From: an uncultured Candidatus Saccharibacteria bacterium
GTDB lineage: Bacteria > Patescibacteria > Saccharimonadia > Saccharimonadales > UBA4665
Reading direction: 5' to 3'
DNA: 64,000 bases
Assembly (NCBI GenBank): GCA_946482285.1
Contig: CAMLQK010000002.1
Coordinates: 222,176-286,175 of the forward strand
Made by a program: the position numbers and the translations under genes. The notes below the pieces were generated by a model. The model was given only the letters and a program-made list of their open reading frames with translations. It was not told the origin of the DNA and ran no database searches. The first letter of the stretch is position 1, and every line of letters starts with the position of its first letter. Shown piece after piece: positions 59,643 to 64,000 of this stretch.

Positions 59643-60209
59643 TTACGATTCTTTAGGGACAATCATGGCACGTACTACGGCAGGATTAGCTTTCGTAATC
59701 GCCTGCATAAGACCCTGGAGTGCTACTGCCTCGGATACGGTAATTGGTGATTGCATTGCGCACTCAAGCAAAGCATTTTCGATGGGATTGCCCAGCATTT
59801 CCTTAAGCGCCTCAGCGGAAAACGCCTCTATAGTATGGTCATTTGCGCTCAGCTCGTCCACAGACTCCCTATCCCGAAACTGCCTCCATTTTTCTGGGCC
59901 TTCTTGCATGGGCTCAAGCGAAAGTACCTGCCGGCTAAACGACGCCTCTGCCGTACCACTCCAGCGATACACCATGGACTCGTCTGCTGGCCAAAAATCA
60001 AGAGACAGTTTGTCGAGTGCCTGCAAAGTAGCGATATGTCCTGGGGCGATAGACCCCAGGCCACCAGTAGTCGAAAAATCAACGGCGCGAAAAATATCAT
60101 CTTCAAAATGTTCCTGTCCGTACAAAACCATTACGGGCAGACTGTCTTGGTATAGGGCTTCCAGCATATCATCAGACGCTGGCAACTCGCCCGGGGGTAT
60201 AGAAGTCAT
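59643..60209 (-). CDS. Hypothetical protein, 188 aa
   Basis: Acidic, soluble, no known domain. It opens MTSIPPGELPASDDMLEALYQ and contains PVMVLYGQEHFEDDIFRAVDF and SAEALKEMLGNPIENALL. ATG 60209 has AGGAAG 6 nt upstream. It lies 48 nt downstream of the 151-aa gene, probably as the last gene of the caspase-like operon. It may be an accessory protein of that operon; nothing in it shows how. Confidence 0.65.
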   Translation of the reverse strand: MTSIPPGELPASDDMLEALYQDSLPVMVLYGQEHFEDDIFRAVDFSTTGGLGSIAPGHIATLQALDKLSLDFWPADESMVYRWSGTAEASFSRQVLSLEPMQEGPEKWRQFRDRESVDELSANDHTIEAFSAEALKEMLGNPIENALLECAMQSPITVSEAVALQGLMQAITKANPAVVRAMIVPKES

Positions 60210-60257
60210 TGACGTCTTCCTAGTTGCAATTACTAAAGGCACATATTATCACAAATG

Positions 60258-60713
60258 TTACCTGTGCTGAGAACCATAGGCGTAGATAGCCTCAAGCCAG
60301 GTATTGAAATTGCGTAAATCCATGAGCTCTTGCGCCAAGTCGCGCTCACCGCCATCAATCTTGTCGTTAGCGCCGACCGCAGGCTGATCGCCATTAAAAC
60401 GTTGCCATTCAATATACTTCTGGCCAGGCCGCGGGTCACTGTTAAATGCTATCTTTTCTGTGGTCAAGCCATCTGGAAAATCAATAATCAACTCAGCAGT
60501 AGCCACCGTAGGAGAGTCTATGCGAGCCTTATGATTGCCATCGGGCGTTTCCACTACAGCGCTCTGGCTGCAGGGCTGCTCCATTGCCAAGCCATTATCA
60601 CCACGCATTTGCATGAGCGTAAATGTGGCAGTAGCAACCTCTTCCATACAATAACGTTGCGCCAGCGCTTCATTGGCTTCAGGTGCTTGTTCAATAATTC
60701 TTAGTTCACTCAT
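60258..60713 (-). CDS. Hypothetical protein, 151 aa
   Basis: No known domain. MSELRIIEQAPEANEALAQRYCMEEVATATFTLM is a helical opening; the middle has strands (ATAELIIDFPDGLTTEKIAF), and the C-terminus ends in a helix (RDLAQELMDLRNFNTWLEAI). It starts 9 nt after the caspase-like gene, so they are surely one transcript. Confidence 0.7.
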   Translation of the reverse strand: MSELRIIEQAPEANEALAQRYCMEEVATATFTLMQMRGDNGLAMEQPCSQSAVVETPDGNHKARIDSPTVATAELIIDFPDGLTTEKIAFNSDPRPGQKYIEWQRFNGDQPAVGANDKIDGGERDLAQELMDLRNFNTWLEAIYAYGSQHR

Positions 60714-60722
60714 AATAAAGCC

Positions 60723-62336
60723 CTACAGTAATGATCCTACGTTCCGCTCAATAACTACCCTGCCCGCTTGTGCTCCGCTGCGTGCTAAGCGCGCATCATA
60801 CGAAGGGATAATTGAGTCTGTATCGACATCAAAAAACCGCACATCGCCATTATCTAGCTCAATCAAGGCCGATGGTATTTTAGGTGCCCGGATGCGGACA
60901 TTATCTGCGATGTCCGTCTTGGAAACAAGTACTTCAGGAATAGTTTGGCCACCCTTAGGAGATGCTGCCTGAGAGCAGGACAGCAGCAGGATGGTCCGTT
61001 CGCCAGTCTGACTATGAGGCTGCATGTATTCCCGGGCAAACCGTGCCCAACCACGAGCGTCCCGTATATCGTAATGGTTTTTATTGCGCTGCATCACGTT
61101 GCCAAGGCCACGGTTAGACCATGTCGCGTATTCAAAAGAGCGAGGCTTTTCGCGTACCGACATCATACCTGGCGCACCATGCACGCTCAGCGCTAATGTC
61201 GACGGCAAGATGCCTGTTTTTTTATACATATTTACAGTGCGGCGATAAACGTCACCAGGTGAATGGAGTTCAGCAAAGATTGTCGGCATCCGCTCGCCGA
61301 AGCGCTGCGGATCGCCCGCCATAGCATTATTGTGGTCGCCATCAACATCAACGAACAACATAGCACAGTCATTTTTAAGGAATTTCTTGATGGTCGCTGA
61401 GTCACCGCGAAGCAATCCTAACATCTCTTGCACCTGACTAGGCGTCAGGCGGTCGTAGTTAACTGTACCTAAATCGTCAAACAACAAATCATAGTCATCC
61501 TGGGTAAGGTTTGACGTTGATTCAATTGCCGACAACATCGTGCCGTACCAGACTTCAGTATCAATACCTGCCCCGGGTTGTGGGAATGGGATGGCTATAC
61601 CGTCGTCGTTCTGTTTCATAGTGCGTTTATACAGCGATTTCTTATATATATCAGCTATATATTTTGGCATGCCAATACAATCATTCAATAACCGCTCCTG
61701 CACTTTTCGCATGGTAGAAATATGTGCAGCAGGGTTGTCTACTTTTTCGGCCAGCGGTACTGATTCCAGTGCAGCCTTTGCAAAGTCCCCATGGGCAACA
61801 CTTCTTTGCAGCACGTCAGGCAAGTCCTGCCGTGGCTCACCTTTTGTGCGCCACATATATGCCGGTCCATAAATCCCCTTCAAGACATGGTTGGCGAGCT
61901 GGATGCTGTCCGCATACGAGTCTTGGTAATGCTGACCAACCTCAAGCGCACCATTAACAATCTCGGCCATCAAACTCTCACTGTCGTTGTACAGCTCGGC
62001 TAATTTCTGATGCGGCACCTGATGCAGCGCATCCCAGACGTACAAGTTATGCTCCTCTGAAAACCGATGCAATGTCGTTATAAACTCTTCGAGCGTCACA
62101 TCATCGTAATCGCCATCCCGCAGCGCATCTACTAAATCGTCTTTCTGCTGCTCGTCATACACTTGCTGAAACAGCATTGAACGAGACACATCATCAAGAT
62201 CTGGATCAGATAAAGCATCGGCGAGACTATGTAGCTCGTCTGTTGCGCGCAGAATATCTTGCTCGGACAGCGTTAACTCCTCAGCTGGCTGCCGAGGAGT
62301 CCACTCAATGTCATCATACTGAAGATGCTCAGTCAT
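60723..62336 (-). CDS. Putative caspase-like (clan CD) cysteine peptidase
   Basis: 537 residues. About 320 N-terminal residues are helical and acidic with no recognised domain. The C-terminal half has the order expected in caspase-like folds: a hydrophobic strand CAMLFVDVDGDH (324-335), then STLALSVHGAPGMM with His386-Gly387, then TILLLSCSQAASPKGG with Cys454. A strand ending in His-Gly and, about 70 residues on, a strand ending in Cys are the clan CD catalytic dyad. The family is unclear (C11, C25 and C80 differ); the call is an inference from motif order. Start ATG 62336 is fixed by a strong promoter 7 nt upstream. It heads a three-gene operon. Confidence 0.6.
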   Translation of the reverse strand: MTEHLQYDDIEWTPRQPAEELTLSEQDILRATDELHSLADALSDPDLDDVSRSMLFQQVYDEQQKDDLVDALRDGDYDDVTLEEFITTLHRFSEEHNLYVWDALHQVPHQKLAELYNDSESLMAEIVNGALEVGQHYQDSYADSIQLANHVLKGIYGPAYMWRTKGEPRQDLPDVLQRSVAHGDFAKAALESVPLAEKVDNPAAHISTMRKVQERLLNDCIGMPKYIADIYKKSLYKRTMKQNDDGIAIPFPQPGAGIDTEVWYGTMLSAIESTSNLTQDDYDLLFDDLGTVNYDRLTPSQVQEMLGLLRGDSATIKKFLKNDCAMLFVDVDGDHNNAMAGDPQRFGERMPTIFAELHSPGDVYRRTVNMYKKTGILPSTLALSVHGAPGMMSVREKPRSFEYATWSNRGLGNVMQRNKNHYDIRDARGWARFAREYMQPHSQTGERTILLLSCSQAASPKGGQTIPEVLVSKTDIADNVRIRAPKIPSALIELDNGDVRFFDVDTDSIIPSYDARLARSGAQAGRVVIERNVGSLL

Positions 62337-62343
62337 AAAACTT

Positions 62344-62372
62344 ATTATAGCATAAATCAGGTAATTTGTCAC
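62344..62372 (-). promoter_or_regulatory. Promoter of the caspase-like operon
   Basis: GTGACA (62367-62372), 17-nt spacer, TGC-extended TATAAT (62344-62349), 7 nt before ATG 62336. The divergent DUF475 gene has TTGTGT-17-TATGCT (62441-62469), 6 nt before its ATG. Confidence 0.75.
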
Positions 62373-62475
62373 TAGTTTAGGTATTGTTTGTAAGTAACTG
62401 GCTTTTTCCTGGATGTTACACTGTTTTGCGCAAAAGCAGCTTGTGTAACTTCGGTAGAACAAGTATGCTAAAGCC

Positions 62476-63522
62476 ATGACGTTTAAAGATCTCTTCAAAA
62501 TTTATTGGTTTGCGAGCCTTGTAACCCTCGCAATTTGGATATTCGTAGGCTGGAACCTGGGGCTAACTATGCTTTTTACAGTACTTGTCCTGACGCTCCT
62601 AGAAACTACTTTCAGCGCTGATAACGCGGTCGTAAACAGCAAAGTGCTTGTAACAATGTCACCATTCTGGCAAAAGCTATTCATGACGGTTGGTATTTTC
62701 ATTGCCGTGTTTGTTGTGCGCTTTGCCCTGCCAATCGTCATTGTCATGCTCGGAGCTGGCCTCGGCTTTAACCATGTCATCGACCTGGCGCTCAACCACC
62801 CTACAGAATATAAGCACGAAATTGAAAAAGCGGAGCCGGTCATTAGCGCATTTGGCGGCACGTTCTTACTCATGATCACCCTCAGCTACTTTATTGATTA
62901 CAACAAAAAGACCCACTGGCTACCATTCCTCGAGAAGTACTTGGGTAAGCTGGGTAAATTCGATAACGTCACCATATTTATTATGTTGGTTACGACGCTG
63001 CTGATTTACGCTACAGTTGACCCAGTACACCACGGCACCATCTTCTTGGCGTCCATTTGTGCTATGGCACTCCACATTGGCCTCGAGCTATTAGGTGCTG
63101 CTATGGGCAATGCCGAAAAGAAAACAAAGATCAAACAGCGGACAGGCATGGCGGCTTTTGCGGCTTTTATGTATCTAGAAATCTTAGATGCAAGCTTCTC
63201 GCTTGACGGCGTCATTGGTGCTTTTGCGCTTACAACAAACATTGTGGTTATTATTGCCGGCTTAGGCGCTGGCGCCATTTGGGTGCGGGCCATGACTATC
63301 CACCTCGTCCGCTCCAATGCGCTTTCCAAGTACATATTCCTGGAACACGGTGCCCACTGGGCAATTGGATTCCTGGGAGGCATTATGCTACTCAAGCTAT
63401 ATCATGTCGTTCTGCCAGAGTTTATTGTTGGCGGACTGGGCATTGGTTTTATCGCGCTTGCCATTTGGTGGAGCAAACGCAAGTCCAAAGAACTTGCTGG
63501 CCAGGCCGAGCTACCCGCCTAA
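62476..63522 (+). CDS. DUF475/TerC-like integral membrane protein
   Basis: 348 residues with about nine hydrophobic helices. LLETTFSADNAVVNSKVL and LEILDASFSLDGVIGAFAL are the paired acidic DN/DG motifs that place this in the TerC superfamily (DUF475, YceF-like), thought to move metal ions, e.g. manganese, or help membrane-protein metallation. The C-terminal tail is basic (SKRKSKELAGQ). It is divergent from the caspase-like gene, converging on the partial gene at 63519 with a 4-nt overlap. Confidence 0.9.
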   Translation: MTFKDLFKIYWFASLVTLAIWIFVGWNLGLTMLFTVLVLTLLETTFSADNAVVNSKVLVTMSPFWQKLFMTVGIFIAVFVVRFALPIVIVMLGAGLGFNHVIDLALNHPTEYKHEIEKAEPVISAFGGTFLLMITLSYFIDYNKKTHWLPFLEKYLGKLGKFDNVTIFIMLVTTLLIYATVDPVHHGTIFLASICAMALHIGLELLGAAMGNAEKKTKIKQRTGMAAFAAFMYLEILDASFSLDGVIGAFALTTNIVVIIAGLGAGAIWVRAMTIHLVRSNALSKYIFLEHGAHWAIGFLGGIMLLKLYHVVLPEFIVGGLGIGFIALAIWWSKRKSKELAGQAELPA

Positions 63523-64000
63523 CGCTGCAGCACATACTGCTTTGTCAGCGCAGATATAACATCCAATAGCAGCCTTGCTGGATCATCCTGTATGTGATCG
63601 TAGCTATGCATCCTATAGCGACCGTCATCGTCAGAGGCCATATGGTATGGGTCTCTGTTAATAATCCTATCGAGGCGATGTTTATTGTCGTTCTGCTTAA
63701 TGATCGTTAAGATATCGTCTACGGGAGTACGCCTGTCTGAATCAGAAAACTTATGGATAGTGATATTTGCCTTTGAAAACTGAGGCTGGCTGCGGTCATT
63801 TAAAAAGAACGGCGGGATAAACTCGAACTTCATCCCTTCCGAGCGAAGTGCAAGTCCGCCCAATTGACTTCGGGGAACCTTCATCTCTTCGGCCTTTATA
63901 TGATAAGACTTTATGTCGGGCATCTTACGTACTACCGGCCATTGGTCTGGGTCTACGAACGCCAAAGGAATATAAGGCTTCCCTGGGTTTTCCCGTGCTT
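63519..64000 (-). CDS. Hypothetical protein, partial (5' end outside window)
   Basis: The frame is open to the window edge, 160 residues visible, reading ARENPGKPYIPLAFVDPDQ before the remainder. It shows an FEFIPPFFLNDRSQPQFSKAN segment, TPVDDILTIIKQNDNKHRLDR and a C-terminal helix. No family recognised. Internal TTG 63965 is probably not the start, as the frame continues upstream without a stop. Confidence 0.6.
   Translation of the reverse strand, partial: ARENPGKPYIPLAFVDPDQWPVVRKMPDIKSYHIKAEEMKVPRSQLGGLALRSEGMKFEFIPPFFLNDRSQPQFSKANITIHKFSDSDRRTPVDDILTIIKQNDNKHRLDRIINRDPYHMASDDDGRYRMHSYDHIQDDPARLLLDVISALTKQYVLQR

Noticed and set aside
1..64000. UGA recoded to glycine as in some CPR lineages
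   Set aside because: TGA ends several conserved genes at the expected place and RF2 is intact.
1..64000. tRNA genes, rRNA genes and CRISPR arrays
   Set aside because: No T-loop-like GTTCRANNC in a cloverleaf context and no regularly spaced repeats were seen by eye. A tRNAscan/CRISPR search would settle this.

Overview
The window looks like a chromosome segment of a Candidatus Saccharibacteria (TM7, Patescibacteria/CPR) bacterium or close relative. The evidence is the gene set: a short prolyl-tRNA synthetase, class I LysRS, FtsEX beside a coiled-coil CHAP hydrolase, an LPQTG-anchored DUF11 surface protein, and many lineage-specific orphans. There are no outer-membrane genes, so a monoderm envelope is inferred. 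TGA is an ordinary stop and a complete release factor 2 is present, so the standard bacterial code applies. I found no rRNA, tRNA, CRISPR array, transposase or integrase.

Layout. 1-6.0 kb (minus): a partial HAD hydrolase, recO with a degenerate two-component pair, a methyltransferase, xseAB and a UPF0104 flippase-like protein. 6.1-8.9 kb (plus): an orphan, a Trm11-like methylase and rpmA. 9-26 kb (mostly minus): response regulator-pyrG, an S41 protease, CHAP-ftsX-ftsE, prfB, an M16 peptidase, secA, hpf and serS, with orphans between them. 26.3-27.5 kb: a GC-rich foreign-looking gene with a structured leader. 27.6-31.6 kb (plus): a four-gene A-B-A-B operon of divergent kinase-fold proteins. 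31.6-39.8 kb (minus): a PD-(D/E)XK nuclease, a 1046-aa SF2 helicase with DNA-binding modules, rlmD, a HAD phosphatase, a heliorhodopsin, galU and msrA. 40-48 kb: the LPQTG protein, a frameshifted MscS channel, a PQQ-type sugar dehydrogenase, a DUF4342 protein, a PIG-L deacetylase and a YdjM-like protein. 48-64 kb: lysS, greA, and the translation/lipid cluster proS-CPBP-rseP-uppS-frr-tsf-rpsB, then a caspase-like operon and a DUF475/TerC-like protein.

Four single-gene islands (26.5, 45.1, 48.2 and 57.3 kb) have clearly higher GC and different codon use from the backbone. Three of them end in a long GC-rich hairpin just after the stop codon. They carry a repeat protein, an unknown protein, a polytopic CPBP protease and an actinobacterial-style lipoprotein. 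Saccharibacteria live on actinobacterial hosts, so host-to-epibiont transfer is a reasonable inference, but it is not proven here. The last island sits where pyrH usually lies between tsf and frr.

The most interesting items are the kinase-like quartet, the heliorhodopsin, the degenerate His-kinase/receiver pair, the caspase-like operon, the GC-rich islands, and the many genes whose start codon lies only 6-8 nt after a -10 hexamer, which suggests frequent leaderless transcription.
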